A stretch of 64,000 nt of DNA from an uncultured Treponema sp. (lineage in GTDB: Bacteria > Spirochaetota > Spirochaetia > Treponematales > Treponemataceae), in NCBI GenBank assembly GCA_946186185.1, contig CAMHMJ010000008.1, positions 1-64,000 of the forward strand, written 5' to 3'. The notes beneath the pieces are model-generated. The model searched no databases and was not told the origin of the DNA. It was given only the letters and a program-made list of their open reading frames with translations. The position numbers and the translations under genes are program-made. Each line of letters starts with the position of its first letter. Within the stretch, counting starts at the first letter, position 1. Positions 8,682-17,410 of the stretch are shown piece after piece.

Positions 8682-9833
8682 TTAAAACTTATGTGTCCAG
8701 CTGAAGGCTACCCGGCGGAAGAACCATTCGTTACCGGAATAGGTAAGATACGGCTCGTCAACTTCGCTTGTGTGGTCTTCTTCAAAGCTGCGTCGTGCAC
8801 GGAAGCAGATAAGTGCCGTAAGGCTGTCGTTCTTGGTAAGCTCACACTGTGCAAATGGATTAATGTCGATTGTAGTAAAGTTTCCGCCCCAGCTTGAGAA
8901 GTTCTTGTAATCACTTGAATTATAGTGTCCGGAAAACTCTGCAATTACACCGGCACGGTTTACGATAATCGGCATCTGGTATGCGATGATTCCACTGGCT
9001 GCCCACTGCCAGCCGTTTGCCTTGTTCATAGCATTTTTCCAGGTCCAGACAGCCTCGTCTGAAGTGAAAGTAAGTCCTTCATAGTAAGTTTTGTAGGATG
9101 CCTGAAGAAGCACGTGTGTCCAGTCGCCTTTCCAGATAGCGCCTGTATCAAACTGGAAGGTTCCCTGCAGCCACAAATCGTAGAAATTGTTCTTGAAGGT
9201 GGTAAGGCTTCGGTATTCCCTGTCTTCCTGCCACAGCATTTTCAAGCCCGCAACAGGACCAAGATTCCAGCCGGCACCAAAGGAAGCACCTGCGCCCAAA
9301 ACAAAGAACGGAACCGGAGTAAAATACCCCTGAAGCATTGCAGTTGCCGCAATCGGAGTAATCTCAAGACCTCCGGAAACCTTTACATTGGCATCTTTCA
9401 AAAGCCAGTGATCACCAAGGGGAGTTGGAATTACATAATCAGCCCAGCCTGTAACACGGGCCTCCAGACCGCTGAAAGCACCCGTTACCGGAGCAAAGTG
9501 ATCGCCACCTGCAACATAGTCAGACTTTGGATAATAAGCAAGATCCGCAGCCGTTCTTACAGAAAGATTCTTTACGCCAAGGAAGCCCTCTTCGTCAGAA
9601 GCAGCTTTTTCCTCCGAAACTCTGTCTGCTTTTTCAGCTTTACTGGCTTTTTCTTTTTTAGGAGCCTCTGCTTTTTCAGCTTTCTTTGATTTCTTTTCCT
9701 TACGAGATTTTTCAGTTTTTTCTGCCGTCACTTCAGTTTCTGAAGCACTCTTTGCAGCCTCAGCTTCCTGTGCAAAAAGCGACACTGTACAGAACAAAAC
9801 AACAACCGCTGTAACCAACCTTTTTAATTTCAT
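8682..9833 (-). CDS. Outer-membrane beta-barrel protein with Lys/Ala/Glu-rich N-terminal segment
   Basis: A 383-residue exported protein (signal peptide cleaved near SLFA-QE). Residues about 25-80 are a charged, repetitive stretch (KAEKAEAPKKEKASKAEKAD), predicted to be extended or helical. From about residue 88 alternating hydrophobic/polar strands with many Trp and Tyr suggest an outer-membrane barrel, ending in an aromatic residue (WTHKF). No specific family is recognised; treponemal outer-membrane proteins often diverge strongly. The start has a strong AGGAGG site. The basic segment could contact peptidoglycan or nucleic acid, but nothing in the sequence proves this. It appears to be a single-gene unit ended by the hairpin at 8585. 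Confidence 0.75.
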   Translation of the reverse strand: MKLKRLVTAVVVLFCTVSLFAQEAEAAKSASETEVTAEKTEKSRKEKKSKKAEKAEAPKKEKASKAEKADRVSEEKAASDEEGFLGVKNLSVRTAADLAYYPKSDYVAGGDHFAPVTGAFSGLEARVTGWADYVIPTPLGDHWLLKDANVKVSGGLEITPIAATAMLQGYFTPVPFFVLGAGASFGAGWNLGPVAGLKMLWQEDREYRSLTTFKNNFYDLWLQGTFQFDTGAIWKGDWTHVLLQASYKTYYEGLTFTSDEAVWTWKNAMNKANGWQWAASGIIAYQMPIIVNRAGVIAEFSGHYNSSDYKNFSSWGGNFTTIDINPFAQCELTKNDSLTALICFRARRSFEEDHTSEVDEPYLTYSGNEWFFRRVAFSWTHKF

Positions 9834-9886
9834 AAAACATCCTCCTGTGTGAAAACAGCTGTTCTGCTTTCACATTTATGCTCAAT

Positions 9887-11713
9887 TTAAATAAGCTCCT
9901 TTCGGCTTAATTTTGCATGTTCTACTATTATATGGCGCGCCTTCTTAAAGCATTCCAGCAGCTTTGGCGAAAATACACCGCAGTCACCCTTCAATATCAT
10001 TTCAAAGGCCGTATCGTAATCATAAGGTTTTTTGTAACATCGTTCGCTGGTAAGGGCGTCAAAAACGTCTGCCAGGGCAACCACCTGGGCTTCAATCGGA
10101 ATTTCATCTTCCTTAAGGCCGTTAGGGTATCCCTTTCCGTCCCAGCGCTCGTGATGATAAAGACAGATAACCTTTGCGTAGGTGGTAACCCGGTCGCTCA
10201 CATTCTTTTCCAGGGATTCCAGAAGCTCCGCACCACGAAGGGTATGAGTTTTTATCACCTCAAATTCTTCTTCCGTCAGCTTACCCGGCTTTAAGATGAT
10301 GCCGTCCGGAATGGTAATTTTTCCCAGATCATGGAAGGAGGAAGCGATGGAAATGTCTTCAATTTCATCTTCCGTAAAGTTTACATTCTCGTAGGCCCGG
10401 TTCACAAAGTTCAAAAGAATTTTTGTAAACTGTCGCACCCGGGAAATATGCTCCCCGGACTCCAGATTTCTGAACTCGATTACCGTGGCCAGCATATCGA
10501 TAAGATTTATGTAATCAACATCCCCGCTCTTCTGAGAAATATCCCGGACAATATCGTTCACATCGCTGATGGAAAAAATAAAACCGTCTCCCATCTCCTT
10601 TCTGAAGCGGTCGATGCGGTAGGATTTCCACTTGAGCTTTCCCTTGTCATTGGAAAAACGGAATTTCCGCAGATTGAAGTTCCGCGGGTAATAGCGGGTA
10701 TTTGAAATCGCCTTTGACATTCCCTTAAGGACATCCACATCCTTTGTGCAGAAACGGCCCATCAGCTCCCGCAAAAGCTCGTTTATCGTTCCCGTTACCT
10801 TGATTTTTGAAAAATCCTGGACAGCGTGAATAACATAGTAATAGTTGCTTTCAGAATTAACATAGATTGCAATATCAAAATGGTTCTTCCCCAGCAGGGC
10901 AAACATCCGCTTTGCGTTTTCCGTTTCTATCTTAAGCTGTTCGTTCACAATTTTTTCTTCTTCAAGAGGCGTAAGAATTCCGGAAACCCTGAATGGCCGG
11001 TTATCCTTGTCAAAGAAACAGCTGAGGGTTAAATCGCAGAAGCGAAGCCGCTTGTTCTTGTCGAACAGCTTTACCATCAGGTGAATTGGAACATCCCCTA
11101 CGATGGAATGGCTGACCGCGTTATCCAAGACACGCCCCGTATCCTCAAAAAAGGTATCGCTTTTTAAAAGCTTGTGAATGGTAAGGTTCGGCTGGGAAAA
11201 AGCTGGAAAATCCGGATGCTCCCGCAGAATAATAATCTTTCCGCTTTCCAGAATGTAGTCAAAAAGGATGCCTTCCTTGTTGTCAAAAAGCTTCTGGGGA
11301 ATTCCGTACTCCTGAGGAAGCACTGCGCCGGTAATTCCCGCAAAATTCCCCTGAGGATCCCTAAGGGGCTCCTTCATCAAATACTGGTACACAAATTCCT
11401 GATTGATATAAAGCGGCATCAGCCGGGCAAAGCCCTTTCGGTCTTCAAGAACCGTCCTGTCCGACTCCGCAAAATCCGCAACCAGATTTATCTCTTTAAC
11501 GATATCTTTGTCAGTCTTTCCAATCAGTTCATCATTTTTAAAACCGTTGATTTCATTGCAGAACTTGTTCGCGTAAACGTATTCGCCTTTTTTATTCTTT
11601 GCAAAAACAGTGAACGGAAGAGAATCCAGCAGCGACTTGTAAAAATCCCGCTGCATCTGAAGAATTTCGACTTTTTTCATAAAATCGCTGTCATCAGTTT
11701 TGTTATCAGCCAT
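9887..11713 (-). CDS. PAS-domain HD-GYP cyclic-di-GMP phosphodiesterase
   Basis: Cytoplasmic signalling protein of 608 residues that probably hydrolyses c-di-GMP. An N-terminal PAS domain (SLPFTVFAKNKKGEYVYANK) is followed by a second PAS-like region and a C-terminal HD-GYP domain. The catalytic motifs are intact: HD at 461-462 (FHDLGK) and HHERWDGKGYP from 520, plus ADVFDALTS. The start is taken at 11713, where GGGAG lies six bases upstream of ATG (MADNKTDD); an upstream in-frame ATG at 11767 lacks a ribosome site. No membrane helix is present, so PAS probably senses a cytoplasmic cue. The counter-acting GGDEF enzyme is encoded at 20494-23655. Confidence 0.92.
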   Translation of the reverse strand: MADNKTDDSDFMKKVEILQMQRDFYKSLLDSLPFTVFAKNKKGEYVYANKFCNEINGFKNDELIGKTDKDIVKEINLVADFAESDRTVLEDRKGFARLMPLYINQEFVYQYLMKEPLRDPQGNFAGITGAVLPQEYGIPQKLFDNKEGILFDYILESGKIIILREHPDFPAFSQPNLTIHKLLKSDTFFEDTGRVLDNAVSHSIVGDVPIHLMVKLFDKNKRLRFCDLTLSCFFDKDNRPFRVSGILTPLEEEKIVNEQLKIETENAKRMFALLGKNHFDIAIYVNSESNYYYVIHAVQDFSKIKVTGTINELLRELMGRFCTKDVDVLKGMSKAISNTRYYPRNFNLRKFRFSNDKGKLKWKSYRIDRFRKEMGDGFIFSISDVNDIVRDISQKSGDVDYINLIDMLATVIEFRNLESGEHISRVRQFTKILLNFVNRAYENVNFTEDEIEDISIASSFHDLGKITIPDGIILKPGKLTEEEFEVIKTHTLRGAELLESLEKNVSDRVTTYAKVICLYHHERWDGKGYPNGLKEDEIPIEAQVVALADVFDALTSERCYKKPYDYDTAFEMILKGDCGVFSPKLLECFKKARHIIVEHAKLSRKELI

Positions 11714-11854
11714 AAATTCTCCCAGTAGAAAATTGTAACCCACGCTGTTACCGCCAGTAAAATTCACTGCCAGACAGTCAAAAATTTATAGTTACCTTAA
11801 CTAGTAAATTATCAACCAACAAATACCAATTGTCAAATTTTTTGGGCGGAAGTT

Positions 11855-11890
11855 ACACGGAATTACACGGAATTAGCACGGAATTAGCTC
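11855..11890. repeat. Short tandem repeat (TTACACGGAA-type) in a promoter region
   Basis: Three near-identical 11-base units (TTACACGGAAT, TTACACGGAAT, TTAGCACGGAAT) followed by a partial fourth (TTAGCTCG). They lie about 25-60 bases upstream of the promoter at 11913-11942, a position suited to a regulator-binding array. Confidence 0.6.
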
Positions 11891-11912
11891 GCCCACGCAA
11901 AAAAAACTTTAC

Positions 11913-11942
11913 TTCACAGAAGTTCGGTTCCCGTGTTATAAT
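11913..11942 (+). promoter_or_regulatory. Promoter of the surface lipoprotein operon
   Basis: -35 TTCACA (11913-11918), 18-base spacer, perfect -10 TATAAT (11937-11942). Predicted start about 11949 gives a short leader with AGGAGGA before the ATG at 11992. Confidence 0.65.
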
Positions 11943-11991
11943 GGGTAGGTTTAGCGAAAAACCGACTCTTCGCAACTCTCAGGAGGACTTG

Positions 11992-13686
11992 ATGAAAGAC
12001 TTTTTCAAAGCAGTCAGATGGAATCTTCTGGCTGTCCTATTCACTGCACTTGCATTCACCTTTACTGGATGCGAGACTGAAGCAACAGCTTCTTCAGAGC
12101 CTGTGTACTACATCGTTAGTGTTCAAGACGGCATTCAAAACGGAACTGTAGTTGTACTCAGCAGCACAACCTGCAAGGCAGGAACAACAGTCACATTACA
12201 GGCAAACCCGGATGAAGGCTACAAGCTGTCAACTTTCATCGTAACAGATAAAAACGACAACTCAGTAACCGTTACAGAAAATACATTTATCATGCCAAAA
12301 AGCGATGTTACAGTCTCAGCAAGCTTTGTAAAAGACGAAAGCAATTCCGGCTCGGAAGGCGGTGAAAGCGGAGAAGGTGGCTCTCAGGGCGGTGAAACTG
12401 GTACTGGAGGCGAGTCTGGAGAAGGCGGAGAAAACCAGGGCGGAATCGGCGGACAGGGTGAAGGCGGTGAATCCGGCGGCCAGACTGGCGGAGAAGGCCA
12501 GGGCACTGGAACTGAAGGACAAGGCGAAGGTCAGGGCGGCGGAATCACTGAAGGTGAAAATCAGGGTAGCGGCACTGGCGGCGAGACCGGAGGCGAAGGA
12601 GAAGGCGGTGAAAGTGGCGGCGGAACAGAGACCCGCGAACAGTACTTTGTCACCTTCAAAGCAAACGGCGGTAATGAGAGCCAATACAATATTTTCGACT
12701 ATGAAGACACAGAAGTAACCCTCCTTGAAAACAGATTTACCCGCTACGGCTACACATTTAAGGAATGGAACACAAAAGCCGACGGAACAGGCACGGGCTA
12801 CCAGCCGGGGGCTAAATACACCATTAAAGATGACCATATTAACCTGTATGCAATCTGGGAGCCTGCAACAGACACACCTTATCTGGTTTACCACTATCTG
12901 CAACCGGAAAACGGCTCAGAAACAACATTCTTCTACGATTTTGACTCAAGCGAAATAAAGAAGGGCACCACGGGGGAACTTACAAAGGCTGAACCAAAAG
13001 AAATTCCGGGCTTCTACCCTCTTGAAAATATCCAGCAGGAAACTATTGCAGATCCTAAAAAGAACCCGGCTGCAGAAGGCTACGAACCGGAAACAACAGT
13101 CACAATCTACTATAATAGAAACAAACACACTCTTTCCTTTGATGCAAACGCTGACGGCGACAAAATCACGGTTCCGGAAGCAATAAACACAAGATTCGGC
13201 GCAAAGGAAGATGTTACCCTTGATATTACAAGCCGCCCAACCCATACTTTTGCAGGCTGGAACACAAAGAAAGACGGAAGCGGAACAAAGCTTGAACTGA
13301 ACAATTGGTTAATTACCGACTTCACAATGCCGGACGAAGATGTTGTTTTGTACGCTCAGTGGACACCGATTACCACAGGCATTGAAATTACACAGGGTAC
13401 AAACGAATACACAATTGACTGCTACCATGAAAGCAAATACAGTTCAGATTATGTTCTTTCAGTAAAAACAAAACTTAACCTTCCTGCTTCAGCATTTATC
13501 TGGGAAATTGACAACAAAGCTGCTTCAGACTATGAATGGGTAACCGTTGGAACAGCCGGAACTGAAGATGAAGGAAAAATCACAGTTAATACAAGCACCT
13601 GGAAAAAAGATGCAGAGCACATTATCGAGGTACATAGCCCTCTTAATGGAAGAATATATTCATCAACCATCCATATAAAGAAATAA
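11992..13686 (+). CDS. Surface lipoprotein with InlB-type repeats and Gly/Glu-rich linker
   Basis: A 564-residue lipoprotein (lipobox ending FTFTGC). After the signal comes a divergent InlB B-repeat-like domain (YYIVSVQDGIQNGTVVV ... FIMPKSDVTVSASF), then about 95 residues almost wholly Gly, Glu, Ser, Thr and Gln, then two Listeria-Bacteroides (InlB B) repeats ending YAIWEP and YAQWTP. The C-terminal 100 residues are unassigned. Such proteins are exposed adhesin-like or matrix proteins; the role here is inferred. The start at 11992 is chosen because AGGAGGA precedes it and the signal peptide begins there; a longer reading frame from 11830 would cross the promoter. It forms an operon with the next gene (29 bases apart). 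Confidence 0.85.
   Translation: MKDFFKAVRWNLLAVLFTALAFTFTGCETEATASSEPVYYIVSVQDGIQNGTVVVLSSTTCKAGTTVTLQANPDEGYKLSTFIVTDKNDNSVTVTENTFIMPKSDVTVSASFVKDESNSGSEGGESGEGGSQGGETGTGGESGEGGENQGGIGGQGEGGESGGQTGGEGQGTGTEGQGEGQGGGITEGENQGSGTGGETGGEGEGGESGGGTETREQYFVTFKANGGNESQYNIFDYEDTEVTLLENRFTRYGYTFKEWNTKADGTGTGYQPGAKYTIKDDHINLYAIWEPATDTPYLVYHYLQPENGSETTFFYDFDSSEIKKGTTGELTKAEPKEIPGFYPLENIQQETIADPKKNPAAEGYEPETTVTIYYNRNKHTLSFDANADGDKITVPEAINTRFGAKEDVTLDITSRPTHTFAGWNTKKDGSGTKLELNNWLITDFTMPDEDVVLYAQWTPITTGIEITQGTNEYTIDCYHESKYSSDYVLSVKTKLNLPASAFIWEIDNKAASDYEWVTVGTAGTEDEGKITVNTSTWKKDAEHIIEVHSPLNGRIYSSTIHIKK
12345..12640. repeat. GGCGGNGAA-type low-complexity DNA encoding the Gly/Glu linker
   Basis: Imperfect tandem 9-15 base units (GGCGGTGAA, GGAGAAGGC, CAGGGCGGA and variants) fill this part of the lipoprotein gene. 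Such DNA can change copy number by slippage while keeping the frame. Units are imperfect, so recent expansion is uncertain. Confidence 0.7.
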
Positions 13687-13715
13687 CGGGCAGTGGCCTT
13701 ACATAAGAGGTAGAT

Positions 13716-16091
13716 ATGAAAAGACTTTTTAGAAATATAATGCTTGCGCTGAGCTCCCTGATGCTTACGGGGCTTTATTCCTGCAGCAACTTTGAAAACA
13801 CAGCCGATATAAACGGAAGCACAAAAGACAGCGCTTCTTCAAACGGAAACACTGCAGTTGTAAAAATCAGTGTAAAGGAAATGAACTCATCCCGGGCAGC
13901 TGAACCGGAAATTACCCTGGCAGATTTTACGGAGTTCACCCTGAAAGGTGTAGAATTTGAAGGAAGTACAAAAACAGAAAACAAGCGGACCTTCGGCACC
14001 TGGAAAAAAACTGACGAAAAAAGCGCTTACCAGGTGCTTTCAGATGCAGAAATTGTAGTTGCCAGGGGCAAATGGGAATTCACACTTGAAGCAAGATACA
14101 ATAACGGTATCTGGTCGGATTCTGTAGAATCATGGATTAATATAGAAAGCGAAAACAAGCTTTCTTTCATCCTTAAATTTTCCGGAATGGAAAGTAGCGC
14201 AGGTAGCAGCGGTTCGGAAGGTTCGGGTTCCGGCGCAGAAAGCCAGAACGCCACAGGCTCTGCTGAGCTTACGCTGATTGTTCCGGATGAAATCGATACA
14301 GTTCTTGCATTCCTTTATCCTGTAAAAGGAGACGGAACAATTGGTACCACTTCAACGGTAGAACAGAGAATTGATATTTCAGACAGACCTGTAAAATTCG
14401 CTGCAGAAAACCTTCCGGAAGGAATTTATAAAGCATACTTCATGTTAAGCTCATCCCTTCCGGCAACAGAGCTGCCTTCAAGAAGCGAAGTAGCGCCTAC
14501 AATTCTTGGCTCCCACATCACTTACCTGAACATTGTTTCAGGACTTAAGACCACCGGAACCGAAGAAATCACTTCTCTCGAAAGCTTTACCATCGACTAT
14601 GTACTGAACAACAAGATTGTAAAGCTCCGTAACAAAACTGCACCGGGCTGCTACTCACACTACGAAGAAAAGACCTTCCCGAATCTTGCAAGCTCCAACG
14701 GTGATTTTACCTTTGACGGCTGGTATACAAACGAAGACCTCTCCGGAGATGCCGTTACAAGTACTAAAGGCATGAACGGAAACATCAAGCTCTACGCAAA
14801 ATGGAAGTCAATTCCACTTACGATTCGAACCAAAAACGCAAGTACAACAATTACAATTTCGAATCCTTGGAGCACCTTCTATTACACCGTAGGAGACGGT
14901 GAAACAAAATTCACTCTTAACCAGGAAAGCATAGTAAACAACAAGATTTCAATCTCATTCACTGATGCAAACACAATTATCCGTCTCTTTGCAGAGGGCT
15001 CAGAAAACACAGCTGAAAGTGCCACTGGTCTGATGAACATTAATTTTGACAAGGACTGCTATGTATACGGAAACGTAATGAGCCTTGTTGCTGAAGATTA
15101 CGACAACGCAACAGCAGTAGAAAACAGCGCATTTAAAGAGCTTTTCAAAGGAAACGAGCACCTTATAAACGATACTGATTCGTACAACAGCGCTTACTCA
15201 AAAGAAATCCTTCTTCCTGCAGAAACCCTTTCTGGAAACTGCTACAAGAGCATGTTTGAAGGCTGCACAAAGCTTACCCTGGCACCTGTTTTGCCGGCAG
15301 AAACGCTTGCAAGCTCCTGCTATGAAGGTATGTTCCAAGAGTGCAGCGCACTTGAAAGCACACCTGAACTTCCTGCAGAAATTCTTGCCAGCTGGTGTTA
15401 TGCAAATATGTTTGAAAATTGCTCTGCACTAAAGAGTGCCCCTGAATTACCGGCAGACATTATTCTGAACCAAGCCTACAATGCTATGTTCAGAGGATGC
15501 ACTTCTTTGGAAGAAGCACCTGAGTTAAATGCCGTACACCTGGGAATCGACTGCTACTACAGAATGTTTGATTCATGTACAAGCCTTACAAAAGCCCCTG
15601 CCCTGCCTGCAGGAACAAAAGAAGGTGAAGAACTGGCAGAGACCTGCTATGAAGCTATGTTCTATAATTGTGCCTCTCTTGTTACCGCTCCAGAACTTCC
15701 GGCTACATACCTGGCAAAAGGATGCTACAAAAAAATGTTCTATAATTGTACTAAACTTGAAAATGTACCTGAAACATTACCAGCTACAGAACTTGCAGAA
15801 GCTTGCTATTCGGAAATGTTTTCTAACTGTCAGGCACTTACTAAAGGGCCTCTTTTACCGGCAGAAACACTTACAGTTAGTTGTTATTTAGAAATGTTTT
15901 ACAAATGTAATTCTCTGAACGAACTAGTATGTTTTGCAGAAAACTTCGATAATTACTCTATGTCATCATGGCTCTCTCAGACCATAAGTGGAACTCTAAA
16001 AGTAAAATATTATTCTAACTGGGAAAACATAAGCAAAGCTGCCTCTACTGTTCCATCAAGCTGGACCATTGTAGAATATACAGAAGAATAA
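13716..16091 (+). CDS. Surface lipoprotein with InlB-type repeat and nine BspA-like leucine-rich repeats
   Basis: A 791-residue lipoprotein (signal ending LYSC). Residues about 280-365 hold an InlB-type repeat (FDGWYTNEDLSGD ... LYAKW). The C-terminal third (about 505-760) has nine consecutive units of roughly 26 residues with the pattern CYxxMFxxCxxLxxAPxLPAxxLA, a BspA-type leucine-rich-repeat solenoid; one unit is lengthened by five residues (GTKEGEELAET). BspA-like proteins bind host or bacterial surfaces in oral and gut anaerobes; the partner here is unknown. It follows the previous lipoprotein by 29 bases with an AGAGGTAG ribosome site, so the two are probably co-expressed on the same surface. 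Confidence 0.87.
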   Translation: MKRLFRNIMLALSSLMLTGLYSCSNFENTADINGSTKDSASSNGNTAVVKISVKEMNSSRAAEPEITLADFTEFTLKGVEFEGSTKTENKRTFGTWKKTDEKSAYQVLSDAEIVVARGKWEFTLEARYNNGIWSDSVESWINIESENKLSFILKFSGMESSAGSSGSEGSGSGAESQNATGSAELTLIVPDEIDTVLAFLYPVKGDGTIGTTSTVEQRIDISDRPVKFAAENLPEGIYKAYFMLSSSLPATELPSRSEVAPTILGSHITYLNIVSGLKTTGTEEITSLESFTIDYVLNNKIVKLRNKTAPGCYSHYEEKTFPNLASSNGDFTFDGWYTNEDLSGDAVTSTKGMNGNIKLYAKWKSIPLTIRTKNASTTITISNPWSTFYYTVGDGETKFTLNQESIVNNKISISFTDANTIIRLFAEGSENTAESATGLMNINFDKDCYVYGNVMSLVAEDYDNATAVENSAFKELFKGNEHLINDTDSYNSAYSKEILLPAETLSGNCYKSMFEGCTKLTLAPVLPAETLASSCYEGMFQECSALESTPELPAEILASWCYANMFENCSALKSAPELPADIILNQAYNAMFRGCTSLEEAPELNAVHLGIDCYYRMFDSCTSLTKAPALPAGTKEGEELAETCYEAMFYNCASLVTAPELPATYLAKGCYKKMFYNCTKLENVPETLPATELAEACYSEMFSNCQALTKGPLLPAETLTVSCYLEMFYKCNSLNELVCFAENFDNYSMSSWLSQTISGTLKVKYYSNWENISKAASTVPSSWTIVEYTEE

Positions 16092-16109
16092 TCTGTAAAA
16101 AACGCGCAA

Positions 16110-16323
16110 GGGCGTGGAATACTGAAGGCAAGTTGTTTTAAGCAACTTGCCTGAACCGACCGCAGCCGGAATATTTTTCCGGCGAGGACGGTGACCGGAT
16201 AGGGAAGTATGGAAGGCCCGACCCCAAAGACAAAAAAAACGGACAAACTGCCAGGTCTTTGCTGCCGTAAGCCTGGCCGGCAAACCGCAAAAGAGGAACA
16301 AAGATGTCTTTGGGGATGCGCCC
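16110..16323 (+). ncRNA. Candidate structured non-coding RNA, about 214 nt, family not recognised
   Basis: A non-coding gap before pyrF contains many nested helices. Closing helix GGGCGT (16110-16115) / GCGCCC (16318-16323); hairpin GGCAAGTTG (16127-16135) / CAACTTGCC (16143-16151); ACCG (16155) / CGGT (16189) around GCCGGAA (16165-16171) / TTCCGGC (16177-16183); an 11-bp long-range helix CCCCAAAGACA (16222-16232) / TGTCTTTGGGG (16305-16315) enclosing GCCAGG (16250) / CCTGGC (16272). Three of the helices gain an extra G-U pair only on the plus strand, which supports plus-strand transcription. It lacks the signature motifs of RNase P RNA, tmRNA, SRP RNA and the common riboswitches. Alternatives are a mobile palindromic element or a complex 3' region of the lipoprotein operon. 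Confidence 0.5.
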
Positions 16324-16390
16324 AAAAATTATAAAAAAATCTTTAACCTGCCATTTTTTGCAATATATAGCAATTTTTTAAAGTTACCAG

Positions 16391-16396
16391 TATATT
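16391..16396 (+). promoter_or_regulatory. Possible -10 element (TATATT) of pyrF
   Basis: TATATT is followed by exactly six bases and the pyrF ATG, which would put transcription start on the ATG. No convincing -35 is visible and no Shine-Dalgarno sequence is present. Confidence 0.35.
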
Positions 16397-16402
16397 ATAG
16401 GC

Positions 16403-17329
16403 ATGATTACAGTACACAAAATGCAGGAATTGCAGAATCTGGCCGCTAAAAACGGGCCTTTATGCGTTGGTTTGGACACGGATCCGTCCTATCTTCCGGA
16501 ATCAGTTATTAAATCTGTCGGCTCTGCTGAAGAAGCGGTGCTCACCTACAATAAGGAAATTATCCGCCGCATCAAAAGCGATAAAAGTGCGTGCTGCTGC
16601 AAGGTTCAGGTTGCATACTACGAAGCAATGGGCTTAAAGGGAATGAAAGTTTATGCTGAAACCTTAAAGGCTGTTCGTGAATCAGGACTGATTGCCATAA
16701 GCGACATCAAACGGGGTGACATTGCCGCCACTGCAGACGCTTACGCCCGGGCTCATTTTACCGGGGATTTTGAAACTGACATTATCACAATAAATCCATA
16801 CATGGGCTTTGACACACTGGCTCCTTTCACTTCTTACGCTGCCCCGGAAAAGGGTGGAAAAGGCGCCTTCGTTCTTTTGTGCACCTCTAACCCGGGCATG
16901 AAGGACATCGAACATCAGGAGCTTAAAGCCGGCGGCCTCCTTCTTGACCGCGTTGGCAACGAAATTGCAAGAATCAATTCAGAACTGGCAAAAAGCTATG
17001 ACTGCTACAAAGACCAGACCTGCGGTGCCATTGGTGCCGTAGTTGGCGCAACCCAGGTTGAAGACGCACGCATTCTCCGGGACCGCTATCCTGAAACTTT
17101 CTTTTTGATTCCGGGCTACGGAGCCCAGGGTGGAGCTGCAGAAATTGCCCGCACCCTCCTTGAAAAATGCGGCGGCACGGTAAACTCCAGCCGGGGCATT
17201 TTGTGCGCCTGGAAAAAAGATGAAGAACTGGCCGAAAAGCGTGAAAGCGGCACCTTAAGCATGAGCGACATCGCCGACTCTGCCGCCCGCGCCTCCCTCT
17301 TCAGCAAGAAAGACCTGACCGGGAACTAG
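16403..17329 (+). CDS. pyrF: Orotidine 5'-phosphate decarboxylase (type 2)
   Basis: Last step of UMP synthesis: decarboxylates OMP in the cytoplasm. The 308 residues fit the longer type-2 family. The substrate-binding start LCVGLDTDPSYLP and the catalytic D-x-K-x-x-D motif (Asp101, Lys103, Asp106 in SDIKRGDIAAT) are present, as is the phosphate-binding end FLIPGYGAQGG. No Shine-Dalgarno sequence precedes either the ATG at 16403 or the next in-frame ATG (Met7), so leaderless initiation is possible. The fused pyrK-pyrD gene follows on the same strand after about 310 bases of palindromic repeats, which may weaken co-transcription. Confidence 0.95.
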   Translation: MITVHKMQELQNLAAKNGPLCVGLDTDPSYLPESVIKSVGSAEEAVLTYNKEIIRRIKSDKSACCCKVQVAYYEAMGLKGMKVYAETLKAVRESGLIAISDIKRGDIAATADAYARAHFTGDFETDIITINPYMGFDTLAPFTSYAAPEKGGKGAFVLLCTSNPGMKDIEHQELKAGGLLLDRVGNEIARINSELAKSYDCYKDQTCGAIGAVVGATQVEDARILRDRYPETFFLIPGYGAQGGAAEIARTLLEKCGGTVNSSRGILCAWKKDEELAEKRESGTLSMSDIADSAARASLFSKKDLTGN

Positions 17330-17339
17330 AAAAATTTAA

Positions 17340-17396
17340 ACCCGCAGGCCGCGACTGGTAGCCAATTTTGATGATAAATTTCAAAACGCGATATTA
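17340..17396. repeat. Solo right arm of the palindromic repeat family
   Basis: The sequence CCCGCAGGCCGCGACTGGTAG, then CCAATTTTGATG and AAAACGCGATATT, repeats the right arm of the full element at 17553-17614 with few changes. It has no matching left arm next to it. Confidence 0.7.
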
Positions 17397-17410
17397 AAAA
17401 CATTGGGTCG

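Noticed and set aside
11830..11991. Upstream 54-codon extension of the surface lipoprotein
   Set aside because: It runs through the tandem repeats and promoter; the lipoprotein signal and AGGAGGA site fix the start at 11992.
12316..12903. A 195-codon minus-strand frame opposite the Gly/Glu linker
   Set aside because: Produced by the repetitive GGCGGNGAA DNA read in reverse (Ala/Ser/Phe-rich); not a plausible protein.
16110..16323. Identification of the structured region as RNase P RNA, tmRNA or SRP RNA
   Set aside because: The conserved GAGGAAAGTCC, ACAGAA and tRNA-like TTCGA..CCA or GGAAG-GCAGC motifs are missing; too short for the first two.
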